A stretch of DNA of 64,000 nt from Brevibacillus brevis NBRC 100599 (GTDB lineage Bacteria; Bacillota; Bacilli; Brevibacillales; Brevibacillaceae): assembly GCF_000010165.1 (NCBI RefSeq), contig NC_012491.1:944501-1008500 (forward strand), in the 5' to 3' direction. Shown piece after piece: positions 51,430 through 60,024 of this stretch. The notes beneath the pieces are model-generated. The model did no database searches. It was not told the DNA's origin and worked only from the letters and a program-made list of their open reading frames with translations. Each line of letters starts with the position of its first letter. Within the stretch, counting starts at the first letter, position 1. Both the position numbers and the translations under genes were made by a program.

Positions 51430-51630
51430 TTACAGTTTTGTTACGTTCTCAGCTTGTGGACCACGGTTGCCTTCAACTACGTTGAATTCTACGCGTTGGC
51501 CTTCTTCAAGGGTTTTGAAACCGTCGCCTTGGATTGCGCTGAAGTGAACGAATACATCGTTTCCGCCTTCAACTGCGATGAAGCCATAACCTTTTTCTGC
51601 GTTGAACCATTTAACTGTACCTGTTTGCAT
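51430..51630 (-). CDS. Cold-shock protein, CspA family
   Basis: 66 aa, a single OB-fold cold-shock domain. RNP1 [10 protein letters not shown] and RNP2 VFVHFSAI are both present, so it binds single-stranded RNA. The ATG at 51630 follows GGAGGT at 7 bases. A long leader (about 135 nt if the promoter at 51774-51802 is used) contains a 20-bp hairpin, which may take part in temperature control. Confidence 0.95.
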   Translation of the reverse strand: MQTGTVKWFNAEKGYGFIAVEGGNDVFVHFSAIQGDGFKTLEEGQRVEFNVVEGNRGPQAENVTKL

Positions 51631-51688
51631 GGGTGTTACCTCCAACAAAATAAAATGAATATGTAACTTTTATTTATATAAAATAAAA

Positions 51689-51742
51689 TTCACACATTGT
51701 AAAAGGTTCAAACATAAGTGTAAACCCTTTACAATATGTGAA
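51689..51742 (-). promoter_or_regulatory. 20-bp hairpin in the cspA leader
   Basis: Minus-strand arm 51742-51723 pairs with 51708-51689 over 20 positions with only two G-U wobbles; the loop is 14 nt. Then TTTTATTTTAT follows. It lies 58 bases upstream of the cspA start. Confidence 0.65.
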
Positions 51743-51773
51743 CGCTTTAAATAAGAATCTTTTGTTTAAGCTA

Positions 51774-51802
51774 ATACTATCACAGACGACAGAGGAAAGC
51801 AA
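51774..51802 (-). promoter_or_regulatory. Candidate sigma-A promoter for cspA
   Basis: TTGCTT (51802-51797) and TAGTAT (51779-51774) with a 17-base spacer on the minus strand. Confidence 0.45.
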
Positions 51803-51818
51803 TCGCTCAATACACGAA

Positions 51819-51852
51819 AGGACGGCCCAAATAGGAAATTCTGAGCCGTCCA
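51819..51852. terminator. Terminator-like hairpin
   Basis: GGACGGC (51820-51826) pairs with GCCGTCC (51845-51851). It lies downstream of the nitroreductase gene on the minus strand, followed by TTTCGTG. Confidence 0.55.
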
Positions 51853-51876
51853 TTACAGACATGGAACAAAAGTTAC

Positions 51877-52476
51877 TTAGGAAAAGAACTTCACTCTCTC
51901 ATCCAACGGCTGGAATTGTTTTTCGCCTGGTTGAGCGGTTGGTTTGCCAAAAGGCATTTGTGCTCTCAGCTTCCATTCGTTAGGGATCTTCCACGTTTGT
52001 TGGACTGCTTCATCGATGAGTGGATTGTAATGCTGCAAGGAAGCACCGAAGCCCTCGGTTTCCAACGCAGTCCACACAACATACTGAAGCATTCCGGAAG
52101 ATTGCTCGGACCAAATCGGGAAATTATCTTTGTACGCTTCGAATTGCTGCATGAGGTTTTGGACGACGCTTTGGTCTTCAAAGAAAAGAACAGTGCCGTA
52201 GCCGCTACCGAAGGAGTTCATTTTTTCTTCCGTGGCTCCAAAATTTTCAGCGGGAACGATTTTACGCAGCGTTTCCTTGGTAATGTTCCACAGCTTATCG
52301 TGCTCCGCACCCAAGAGGACAACAACGCGAGCGCTTTGGGAGTTGAATGCCGATGGGGTGTACTTTACTGCTTCCTGCACGATTTCTTTAATACGTTCAT
52401 CAGATACAACGTTTTCCTTGCTGATCCCATAGTACGTTCTTCTGTCTTTTACGGCTGCAATAAAATCCTTACCCAC
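51877..52476 (-). CDS. Nitroreductase family protein
   Basis: 199 aa flavoprotein of the NfsB/YdgI-HBN1 type. DRRTYYGISKENVVSDERI and YTPSAFNSQSARVVVL (FMN-binding start) and FGASLQHYNPLIDEAV (the GxxxxHYN motif) are visible. It probably reduces quinones or nitro compounds with NAD(P)H. GTG start at 52476 with AGGAGG 8 bases upstream; a TTG 18 bases earlier precedes the ribosome site. Confidence 0.88.
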   Translation of the reverse strand: MGKDFIAAVKDRRTYYGISKENVVSDERIKEIVQEAVKYTPSAFNSQSARVVVLLGAEHDKLWNITKETLRKIVPAENFGATEEKMNSFGSGYGTVLFFEDQSVVQNLMQQFEAYKDNFPIWSEQSSGMLQYVVWTALETEGFGASLQHYNPLIDEAVQQTWKIPNEWKLRAQMPFGKPTAQPGEKQFQPLDERVKFFS

Positions 52477-52682
52477 TTTGCATTCCTCCTGCAACTTGTT
52501 TTTACACTAACATGATGCATTGAAAGGGAGAAGCTTATTCAATGCTTTGTTTCTTACATTTCGTAATTAAATATAAAATTGCGTGCAACTGTTGTCAACA
52601 TTTGGGTTTGTTGATAGCGATAAGTAAACTTTTTTTCGGTTAAAATGGGATGATAAATGCTTGAATTAGTAAGGAGGATATT

Positions 52683-53045
52683 ATGATTACAAAAATGGCA
52701 ACGGTAGCTGTTTACGTAGAAGATCAGCAACGTGCTAAAGTTTTCTGGACAGAGAAGGTTGGATTTGAGGTCAAGCAAGAGCACCCGATGGGACCAAACA
52801 GCAGTTGGCTGGAGGTAGGACCAGCAGGTGCCCAGACTGCTTTGGTGCTCTATCCGAAAAGTATGATGAGCAACTGGCAGGAACAAAAAGCCTCGATCGT
52901 TTTTGAATGTACAGAAGTTGAAAAGACGTACGAAACGATGCGGGCGAACGGCGTTGTTTTTCAAGGAGAACTGAACAAGATGCAATGGGGGACCTATGCG
53001 ACTTTTCAGGATGAAGACGGCAACAGCTTTTTGCTAAAAGGATAA
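52683..53045 (+). CDS. VOC (glyoxalase/bleomycin resistance) family protein
   Basis: 120 aa, a single VOC domain with two beta-alpha-beta repeats: TVAVYVEDQQRAKVFWTEKVGFEV at the start and GTYATFQDEDGNSFLLKG at the end. Metal ligand candidates are the Glu/Asp near the end. AAGGAGG precedes the ATG. The role cannot be refined. Confidence 0.84.
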   Translation: MITKMATVAVYVEDQQRAKVFWTEKVGFEVKQEHPMGPNSSWLEVGPAGAQTALVLYPKSMMSNWQEQKASIVFECTEVEKTYETMRANGVVFQGELNKMQWGTYATFQDEDGNSFLLKG

Positions 53046-53098
53046 GGGTAGTGACGACCTCTGGCCAAATACGGCTGGAGGTTTTTTAATAAGACGAA

Positions 53099-53884
53099 TT
53101 AAACAATCGCCCGAACAAGGTAATACATATGCGTAGTGGGCAGACCATCAGAAGTCGCATAATGGTCAAAAATCGGCAGAACACTGTCCATGTGTTGCTC
53201 GATGGCGGACGTGAGAATAGTGGGACTTTGCCCGAAGCAACGCATACGAATGACATCAAGTGGGGTCTGAAAATACTCGGTGGCAATCACCGTCTGAATA
53301 TCCACTCGCTGGAAAGTAGCTTGTCTGAGTCTCTCCTGCAGATTTTGCAGGATCGGAGTGTCTGCTGGACGTGAACCAAATAAATGAGGAAACCATTCGA
53401 ATAATTCGGCGGACAACTGATCGCCCGGATGTAATCCGATGAACGAGCCTCCTCTTTTGACGACACGTGCTATATCTGGATAGGCGGAGGTAGGTCCCTT
53501 GCGATTGTAGGCGCAATCGAACGTATTGTCATGGAAGGGGAGGGTATATTTTGTATTGGTAACAACGAAGGAGACGTTTTCGGGTGTTTGCATACGGGCG
53601 TTTTGCACAAAGTTTTCTGTCACATCCAAGCCGACGATTTCTTTGGCAGAACGGCTCCAGTGCAGTGTGAATGCACCGTGCCCGCAGCCGATGTCGAGAA
53701 CGGATTGATTTGGAACCAGTCTACTAATTTCTTCCATAAAAAGTGACTCGCCATTCGGTTCCGTAATGGTAGAGCGCCATGGGTATACGTATTCACCAGT
53801 CATTTTGCTCAACTGCGTGTACCAGGCCAAAGAGTGGGGGGAGAGCCAGTCAGGATGGGTGTTCGGATTCGGTGGATAAAGCAT
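53099..53884 (-). CDS. Class I SAM-dependent methyltransferase
   Basis: 261 aa. Motif I VLDIGCGHGAFTLHWSR at about residues 60-76, GLDVTENFVQNAR next, and NTFDCAYNRKGPTSAYPDIARVVKRGGSFIGL (given in part) as motifs II-III, in an UbiE/Methyltransf_11 layout. Substrate unknown. GAGGTG is 8 bases before the ATG. Confidence 0.85.
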   Translation of the reverse strand: MLYPPNPNTHPDWLSPHSLAWYTQLSKMTGEYVYPWRSTITEPNGESLFMEEISRLVPNQSVLDIGCGHGAFTLHWSRSAKEIVGLDVTENFVQNARMQTPENVSFVVTNTKYTLPFHDNTFDCAYNRKGPTSAYPDIARVVKRGGSFIGLHPGDQLSAELFEWFPHLFGSRPADTPILQNLQERLRQATFQRVDIQTVIATEYFQTPLDVIRMRCFGQSPTILTSAIEQHMDSVLPIFDHYATSDGLPTTHMYYLVRAIV

Positions 53885-54033
53885 GATCGGTCACCTCTCA
53901 TCTAGCGAAAATGCACAACAGGATTCATTGTAAGTATTTTCCTGTCTTTTGACAAACTCTTTAAACGGCTTTACACGAACGAAAAGTAGCGATAACGTGG
54001 AAGGTGGAAAGCGATTGAAGGGAGACAGGGCAA

Positions 54034-54696
54034 ATGATTTTGTCACAACAATATAGAAGCATTCTGGTCGTGACCTCCGTTGACGCAGAACGGGATGCAG
54101 TGATGCGCGGTATTCAAGGAGATGAGCGATTCACTGTCATCGCTGGGGGAGTAGGGCCCGCAGCAGCCGCAGCGAGTACAGCCAGAGAGCTTGCTTGCGC
54201 GGATTACGATCTGGTCATTTGTGCAGGAATATGCGGTGGATTCGTAGGGCAAGCAGAGATTGGGTCACTGGTTGTCGCGACAGAGATTATTTGTGCAGAT
54301 TTAGGGGCAGAAACCCCTGAGGGCTTTTGCAGTGTGGACGAGCTGGGATTTGGATCAGCGAAAGTAAGTGTTGACCAGGAGTTGGTGGAACAGCTGACCA
54401 ATTCGATGAAAGCGGCAGGCTTGGTTGCCAAAAAAGGCATCGTCCTTACACTATCCACCGTGACGGGAACAGCGGAAACAGCGGCGGCTTTGGCGCAGCG
54501 GATGCCCGACGCGCTAGCTGAAGCGATGGAGGGGTATGGCGTTGCGACTGCTGCCCAGGCTGCCCGACGACCTGTTCTGGAAATTCGCACGGTATCGAAT
54601 GCAATTGGACCGCGGGATAAATCTGCTTGGCGGATAAAAGATGCGTTGGAATCTCTGGAAAAGGGAAGCTCTGTACTACGGGAGGTACTATCATGA
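54034..54696 (+). CDS. mqnB: Futalosine hydrolase MqnB
   Basis: 220 aa, a nucleosidase of the MTA/SAH family that cleaves futalosine in the alternative menaquinone pathway. GGVGPAAAAASTA, DLVICAGICGGF and the C-terminal EAMEGYGVATAAQAARRPVLEIRTVSN-type stretch (with MEG nucleoside binding) are typical. It overlaps mqnD by ATGA. Confidence 0.92.
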   Translation: MILSQQYRSILVVTSVDAERDAVMRGIQGDERFTVIAGGVGPAAAAASTARELACADYDLVICAGICGGFVGQAEIGSLVVATEIICADLGAETPEGFCSVDELGFGSAKVSVDQELVEQLTNSMKAAGLVAKKGIVLTLSTVTGTAETAAALAQRMPDALAEAMEGYGVATAAQAARRPVLEIRTVSNAIGPRDKSAWRIKDALESLEKGSSVLREVLS

Positions 54697-55538
54697 AAAT
54701 TGCATTTTCACCATGTCCGAATGACACTTTTGTTTTTCATGCCTGGGCACATGATTTGATTCCGGGAGCGCCAAAGCTCGATATTATGTACGCAGATATC
54801 GATATTACGAATACACTTGCTGCACAGGGAGAAGGCCCTGAAGTAATGAAAATCTCCTATGCGGCATTGCCATGGGTGATGGACAATTACTCACTGCTCC
54901 CTTGCGGCGGTGCACTGGGCAGAGGATGCGGGCCACTCGTTTTGACCCAAGGAAATTCTGGCGAGAGTGCGAACGATCCAGGTCGCCTGTCCAACAAACG
55001 TGTAGCGGTTCCAAGTGAGCGCTCCACAGCTTATTTACTGTTCAGGCTCTGGGCTGCACAAAATGTCCCAGGTGGTGTAGGGGAGATCGTCGTCATGCCT
55101 TTTCATGAGATTATGCCTGCTGTACGTGACGGCAAGATCGATGCAGGACTCGTGATCCACGAGGCGCGTTTTACGTATCAAAACTACGGGCTGTCGCTTA
55201 TGACTGACTTGGGCAACTGGTGGGAATCTGATACCAGCTTACCAATTCCGCTGGGTGCCATCATCGCGAAAAAATCAATGGACATCGAGGCTCTGACGAA
55301 TTGGACGCGCTCCTCTGTGGAATATGCATGGGCGAATCCGACCGCATCACAAGAATATGTCATGTCCCATGCCCAAGAGCTATCGCTGGAGGTAGCGCAA
55401 GCGCATATTAACTTGTATGTGAATGAGTTTACGAGAAATTTGGGGAATGATGGTTATGCAGCTGTAGAGGCGTTGCTCGGTCGTGCAGCCGAGGAAGGGC
55501 TTGTCCCAGCGTTTGATTTGTCGACATTACGGCGATAG
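54693..55538 (+). CDS. mqnD: 1,4-dihydroxy-6-naphthoate synthase MqnD
   Basis: 281 aa. FSPCPNDTFVFHAWAHDLI at residues 4-22 is diagnostic, as is GLVIHEARFTYQNYGL. A periplasmic-binding-protein-like fold converts cyclic de-hypoxanthinyl futalosine to dihydroxynaphthoate. GGGAGG lies 8 bases before the ATG at 54693. A terminator follows. Confidence 0.94.
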   Translation: MKIAFSPCPNDTFVFHAWAHDLIPGAPKLDIMYADIDITNTLAAQGEGPEVMKISYAALPWVMDNYSLLPCGGALGRGCGPLVLTQGNSGESANDPGRLSNKRVAVPSERSTAYLLFRLWAAQNVPGGVGEIVVMPFHEIMPAVRDGKIDAGLVIHEARFTYQNYGLSLMTDLGNWWESDTSLPIPLGAIIAKKSMDIEALTNWTRSSVEYAWANPTASQEYVMSHAQELSLEVAQAHINLYVNEFTRNLGNDGYAAVEALLGRAAEEGLVPAFDLSTLRR

Positions 55539-55552
55539 CTAATTCAATAATG

Positions 55553-55586
55553 CGAGGGGGCAGCTTTCAGAGTTGCCCCCTTTTTC
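55553..55586 (+). terminator. Intrinsic terminator
   Basis: GGGGGCAGC near 55557 pairs with GTTGCCCCC near 55574, followed by TTTTTC. It ends mqnBD. Confidence 0.85.
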
Positions 55587-55600
55587 TGTTCGAGTGAAGC

Positions 55601-56137
55601 CTATCCAGCGTAGATCAATCCACATGCCAGGCGTTTTCCGCTATTTCCTGCCGGCTGTGAATGGAAATCATCCGGACTTTGATGGATGATCACGCTTCTA
55701 CCGACCACATCGGCTGCACTGATTTTGTTTGTGAAAAAAGTCATTCGTGCATAGCCGTCATTGGAAAACAGCACGGGGAAGTCGCCGACATGGTTGCCAT
55801 GCGGTTGTTGTGTAGGGTTCCAATGACTGCCTGCTGCCGTAAAGGGCTCTTTCGGATTTCCTACCGTGCAGATGCCATGCTCATGCAAATGAAAACCAAA
55901 TGGCCCGATTTGCGGCTGATTGCCAGTGGCCGGCTGGAAAGCGGGGAGACCACTGACTTCCACGAACACGTCAGTGCCGTAGGGGACATCGGTAAACACA
56001 ATGTAGCCGTGCAGATCCGGTGCCAGTGGACCACCCTGAATTTCGGCAAAGGATTGTCCTGTTCTCCGTCCATGTTGTGAGGACACGGCTTGCAAGTCAT
56101 ATTCATAGGGGCATTCATAAGGCTGATATCCGTGCAT
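55601..56137 (-). CDS. Copper-zinc superoxide dismutase family protein
   Basis: 178 aa. Ligand motifs are kept: FGFHLHEHG (two Cu His), HGNHVGDFPVL (bridging His, Zn Asp) and HQSPDDFHSQPAGNSGKRLACGLI with the Zn/Cu His and active-site Arg. Unlike most bacterial SodC and B. subtilis YojM there is no signal peptide; the N terminus is Tyr-rich and hydrophilic. A spore-surface or cytoplasmic place is possible. The ATG at 56137 has AAGGTGG 8 bases upstream. Confidence 0.87.
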   Translation of the reverse strand: MHGYQPYECPYEYDLQAVSSQHGRRTGQSFAEIQGGPLAPDLHGYIVFTDVPYGTDVFVEVSGLPAFQPATGNQPQIGPFGFHLHEHGICTVGNPKEPFTAAGSHWNPTQQPHGNHVGDFPVLFSNDGYARMTFFTNKISAADVVGRSVIIHQSPDDFHSQPAGNSGKRLACGLIYAG

Positions 56138-56200
56138 GCTATACACCACCTTACTTCATGAACCAGTTTGACATATTCTATGTAAGTGGTGGGCGGATGG

Positions 56201-56547
56201 TTACTGGGCTGGGTAGGAAAACCAAGCGATTTCATAACGATGCGAGAGATGCAGGCCAGCCTTTTCAGCCGTTTTTTGCGAAGCGATATTCGAATCCATA
56301 CAGTCCCACCACACAGTGGCTGCTTCCTGATGAAGCCGATTTTTCAATTGATAAGCCAGCGTACTAGACAAGCCTTTTTGACGATAAGGCTCTAGTGTTT
56401 CAACGCCGATGGCATGAGTCGACTGTCGGGATGATCTACCCAAAGCAACCCGGGATGATTGCCTGCGACCACACCTGCAAACATCACATCGCTTTTATCA
56501 TGGAGAAGCTGCCCTGCCAACTGTTGGTTTCCTTTCACGAGGTACAC
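56201..56547 (-). pseudogene. Decayed GNAT acetyltransferase
   Basis: Two pieces in different frames. The N-terminal piece (56547 to 56392; GTG start, AAGGAAG upstream) reads VYLVKGNQQLAGQLLHDKSD on to LLWVDHPDS and stops early. The C-terminal piece (up to 56443, ending 56201) reads THAIGVETLEPYRQKGLSST and ends like a GNAT domain. The junction is at about 56430. The middle of the domain is missing, so an internal deletion with frameshift is likely. Confidence 0.68.
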
Positions 56548-56705
56548 GTGAATCCACTTCCTTTTAAAAAGTTCTACATGAGCATAAGTAAGTATTTACC
56601 AAACGAAGAGGAAGTTCCTTTTCCCGCGTGAACATTGACGCTGATAATTATTTTCATCTACAATCAGGTGGAATTCCCCAGAATGGGAAAAAGGGTGGGC
56701 AAAAC

Positions 56706-57383
56706 GTGAAAAGAGTGTTGCTGATAGAAGATGAGATCAATATGGCCCGATTTATTGAACTGGAGCTTAGCTACGAATCGTTTGCGATTACAGTCGCGCA
56801 TGATGGACATAAAGGACTCAAGCTCGCTTTACAGGAAGAATGGGATGTCATATTATTGGACGTCATGCTTCCGGGGCTTGATGGTATTGCGGTTTGTCAA
56901 AAAATACGCAGCGTGAAAAAAACGCCGATTATTATGCTGACAGCCAGAGACAGTATTACGGACCGCGTCTTTGGCTTGGACAGTGGGGCCGATGATTATA
57001 TTCCGAAGCCCTTCGCGATCGAGGAGCTGTTGGCACGCATTCGCGTTGTGTTTCGCCGTCAGGAAGAACAGGAGAATGTCCCCCGAACCATGCTCGCGCA
57101 CAGAGGGCTGGTGGTCCAAATAGAGGGACGTATCGTAACCAAAAATAATCAACCTGTTGAGTTGACCAAAAGAGAGTATGATTTGCTCGTGACGTTCATG
57201 AAAAACATCAATCGAGTCCTGCCTCGTGACGTGCTGCTCGATACCGTGTGGGGATTCGAGGCGGCTGTCGAGACCAATGTTGTCGATGTGTACGTTCGAT
57301 ATTTGCGCAATAAAATCGATTTCCCCAATGAGGACAGCTATATCTCGACTGTACGCGGGATTGGCTATGTGATGCGAAAATGA
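56706..57383 (+). CDS. OmpR-family response regulator (ArlR-like)
   Basis: 225 aa. Receiver with LIEDEINMARF, Asp in DVILLDVMLPGLDGIAV (about residue 51) and Lys in YIPKPFAIEELLAR; winged helix with LTKREYDLLVTFMKN and VVDVYVRYLRNKID. GTG start at 56706 preceded by GGGTGGGC; a GTG at 56628 is further upstream without need. The ATGA overlap couples it to the kinase. Confidence 0.9.
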   Translation: MKRVLLIEDEINMARFIELELSYESFAITVAHDGHKGLKLALQEEWDVILLDVMLPGLDGIAVCQKIRSVKKTPIIMLTARDSITDRVFGLDSGADDYIPKPFAIEELLARIRVVFRRQEEQENVPRTMLAHRGLVVQIEGRIVTKNNQPVELTKREYDLLVTFMKNINRVLPRDVLLDTVWGFEAAVETNVVDVYVRYLRNKIDFPNEDSYISTVRGIGYVMRK

Positions 57384-58783
57384 AAGGACCATCGAGATTT
57401 TTACAGCTCCCGATCAAATGGAAGCTGACACTCTGGTCGTCGCTTCTGCTTTTTGTTGTATTCATTGGCTATAATAGCTTTCAATATTTTTTTGTAGAGA
57501 AGTGGATGTTTAATCAGGAACAGCAGGTTGTGCAACAGACAATGCGAGAATTCCTCAACTACGCGCTGGAAAAAGAGCAATCTTTTGAGGGCGAGGACCT
57601 CACAGAGCTGCGCAGCTTCTTGGAGAAAATTAATCAACGAAACCAGATGATTCGCATTTTGGACGAAGAGGGTAACCCGATTGTTGTCGTATCGGAAAAT
57701 TTCCAAGATATCATACTGCCACCGCTTCCACCTGTTCAGTCGATTCGCACCCAGACCCAAGAAGTGCGTGATGACCTGTTGATCATGAGCAGTCCGCTTA
57801 CGATCTTTCAATTTAACGGGACAGTGATGATTCTGAAGAATATGAAAGAGTTTGAGCAGTTGAGTGGTGCGCTCTTTCAGGTCATGGCAATCGGGTGCTT
57901 GACCGCTGTGATCATAAGCGGTCTGGGTGGAAGATTGCTCGCGAGGCAGTTACTTAGGCCCCTGCAATCGATGAATGAAACGATGAGCAACGTCCGGCAA
58001 AAAGGATTCCATGAACGTGTGCAGTTTCACGATAATCAGGATGAGATTGCGACCCTGATGAAAATGTTCAATAAAATGATGGATCAGGTGGAGCGTTCCT
58101 TTTTGCAGCAGAGACAATTCGTCGAAGATGCCTCACATGAGCTGCGGACGCCGATCGCGATTATCGAAGGGCATCTGGGAATGCTCCGGCGCTGGGGCAA
58201 AAATGATCCGGCTGTTTTGGAGGAATCCTTGCAAACATCTGTTCAAGAGCTCGCCAGACTAAAAGGACTGGTGCAGGAGCTGCTCGCCTTGACGAGAGCG
58301 GAGCATGTGGAGGTAGAAGAGGATGTTGCGCTCCATGATCCGGATCGAGCCGTCTGTCACATGGTCAAGAAATTTGCCATGATTCAGCCGACATTTACAA
58401 TTGAGCAAGAGCTTGGTCCTTTGGGCGGAGAAACCTTAGCCATATCGGAAGAACACCTGGAGCAAGTGCTACTGATCCTATTGGATAATGCGGTCAAGTA
58501 TTCCGGGGAGAGCAGGAGAATCTGCGTGAGGGCCAAGGTGCAAGAAAAGGTTGCCTGTATGGAAATCATTGATGAAGGAATCGGCATACCCGAGCGGGAC
58601 TTGCCGTATGTCTTGGACCGATTGTATCGGGTAGACAAAGCAAGAAATAGCGGGGAGAGCGGGTATGGACTCGGGCTTGCCATCGCCAAACGATTGCTGG
58701 CACGTTACAACGGAAGTATAACGATTCAGAGTGTGGAGCAGAAAGGCACGACTGTGACTGTTTTTGTGCCGCTTCGTCAGTGA
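57380..58783 (+). CDS. Sensor histidine kinase (ArlS-like)
   Basis: 467 aa. Membrane segments at about 18-38 and 160-182 with an extracellular loop of about 120 residues, HAMP, phospho-acceptor His in FVEDASHELRTPIAIIEGHLGML at about residue 252, ATPase with LLDNAVKYSGES, DEGIGI and GYGLGLAIAKRL. It resembles ArlS/CssS-type kinases. The iron transporter operon downstream has its own Fur box, so it is not obviously the target. Confidence 0.91.
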   Translation: MKGPSRFLQLPIKWKLTLWSSLLLFVVFIGYNSFQYFFVEKWMFNQEQQVVQQTMREFLNYALEKEQSFEGEDLTELRSFLEKINQRNQMIRILDEEGNPIVVVSENFQDIILPPLPPVQSIRTQTQEVRDDLLIMSSPLTIFQFNGTVMILKNMKEFEQLSGALFQVMAIGCLTAVIISGLGGRLLARQLLRPLQSMNETMSNVRQKGFHERVQFHDNQDEIATLMKMFNKMMDQVERSFLQQRQFVEDASHELRTPIAIIEGHLGMLRRWGKNDPAVLEESLQTSVQELARLKGLVQELLALTRAEHVEVEEDVALHDPDRAVCHMVKKFAMIQPTFTIEQELGPLGGETLAISEEHLEQVLLILLDNAVKYSGESRRICVRAKVQEKVACMEIIDEGIGIPERDLPYVLDRLYRVDKARNSGESGYGLGLAIAKRLLARYNGSITIQSVEQKGTTVTVFVPLRQ

Positions 58784-58887
58784 ATTTCAACCGATCCACA
58801 TCTCGCTAAAAATAATTGGGGATGTTTTTTTATTTTCACAGCATTTTCTCATTTTTGTTCGTTACAATAAGCCTTGTCAATTGGCAA

Positions 58888-58902
58888 TGATATTCATTAT
58901 CA
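58888..58902. promoter_or_regulatory. Fur box upstream of iron ABC operon
   Basis: TGATATTCATTATCA matches the 7-1-7 Fur/PerR consensus TGATAATNATTATCA with one mismatch, 32 bases before the binding-protein ATG. Confidence 0.78.
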
Positions 58903-58933
58903 ATAATCAGTGCGATAGAGAGGGAGAATCAAA

Positions 58934-60022
58934 ATGAGAAAAAAATCGATGCTGGCTGTCATGCTGAGTACGATGCTGACGCTGCCAATACTTGCTGCAT
59001 GCGGAAACGGTGCGAATACTGCCCAGCCGCAAACAGAAGCGCCAAAGGCACAGGAGCCGGCTGCTACAGAGCAAGTCGTCAACGTATTTACTGCGCGCCA
59101 TTACGATATTGATAGCAAACTGTTCGCTGAATTTACCAAGCAAACAGGCATTAAGGTAAACGAAGTGAAGGGTACAGCAGAAGAGCTGGTTGAGCGCTTG
59201 AAGCGTGAAGGAGAGAGCTCCGAGGCGGATTTGTTCATCACGGTTGACGGTGGTGTTCTGAACTACGCGAAGCAAAATGGCGTTCTGCAACCGATTCAAT
59301 CTGCTGAAGTAGAGAAAAACGTACCGAAAGAGCTGCGCGATCCTGACAATCAATGGATCGGTATGGCTACCCGTGCGCGTGTAATCGTCTATGCAAAGGA
59401 TCGCGTGAAGCCAGAGCAGCTGTCTACGTATGAAGATTTGGCTACAGATAAATGGAAAGGCAAAGTATTGGTACGTTCTTCTTCCAATCTGTACAACCAG
59501 TCACTCGTTGCTTCTTTTATAGAGCTGAATGGCGAGCAGGCTGCTTTGGATTGGGCAAAGGGTCTGGTAAACAACTTCGCGCGCAAGCCTGAAGGTGGAG
59601 ACCGTGATCAGGCAAAAGCTGTCGTTGCCAAAGTCGGTGACGTTGCGATCATGAACACCTATTATGTTGGACAAATGCTGAATTCTAAAGATACAGAGGA
59701 AGTAAAAGTCGCGCAAAACATCGGCGTTTTCTTCCCGAACCAAGAAACGACAGGCACACACTTGAACATCAGTGGTATTGGTTTGACCAAGCACGCGAAA
59801 AACAAGGACAATGCCGTGAAATTGATTGAGTTCGTCACAGGGAAAGAGGCTCAAACGATGCTGACAAACGGAAGCTACGAGTTCCCTGTCAATGCAGAGG
59901 CTGACAAGCCTGCTCTTTTGAAAGAGTGGGGAGAATTCAAAACGCAAAAGCTCGACTTTGCTAAGCTCGGCGAGTATAACAAAAAAGCGGTAGAACTGCT
60001 AAATCAAGCAGGTTGGAAATAA
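58934..60022 (+). CDS. Ferric iron ABC transporter binding lipoprotein (FutA/FbpA-like)
   Basis: 362 aa. Lipobox ILAAC near residue 22, then a linker rich in Gln, Glu, Ala and Pro. The mature part begins VVNVFTARHYDIDSKLFAEFTKQTGIKVN, the FutA signature (Tyr/His at the iron site), and ends with TGTHLNISGIGLTKHAKN. It captures ferric iron. Fur box upstream; permease and ATPase follow. Confidence 0.92.
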   Translation: MRKKSMLAVMLSTMLTLPILAACGNGANTAQPQTEAPKAQEPAATEQVVNVFTARHYDIDSKLFAEFTKQTGIKVNEVKGTAEELVERLKREGESSEADLFITVDGGVLNYAKQNGVLQPIQSAEVEKNVPKELRDPDNQWIGMATRARVIVYAKDRVKPEQLSTYEDLATDKWKGKVLVRSSSNLYNQSLVASFIELNGEQAALDWAKGLVNNFARKPEGGDRDQAKAVVAKVGDVAIMNTYYVGQMLNSKDTEEVKVAQNIGVFFPNQETTGTHLNISGIGLTKHAKNKDNAVKLIEFVTGKEAQTMLTNGSYEFPVNAEADKPALLKEWGEFKTQKLDFAKLGEYNKKAVELLNQAGWK

Positions 60023-60024
60023 GC

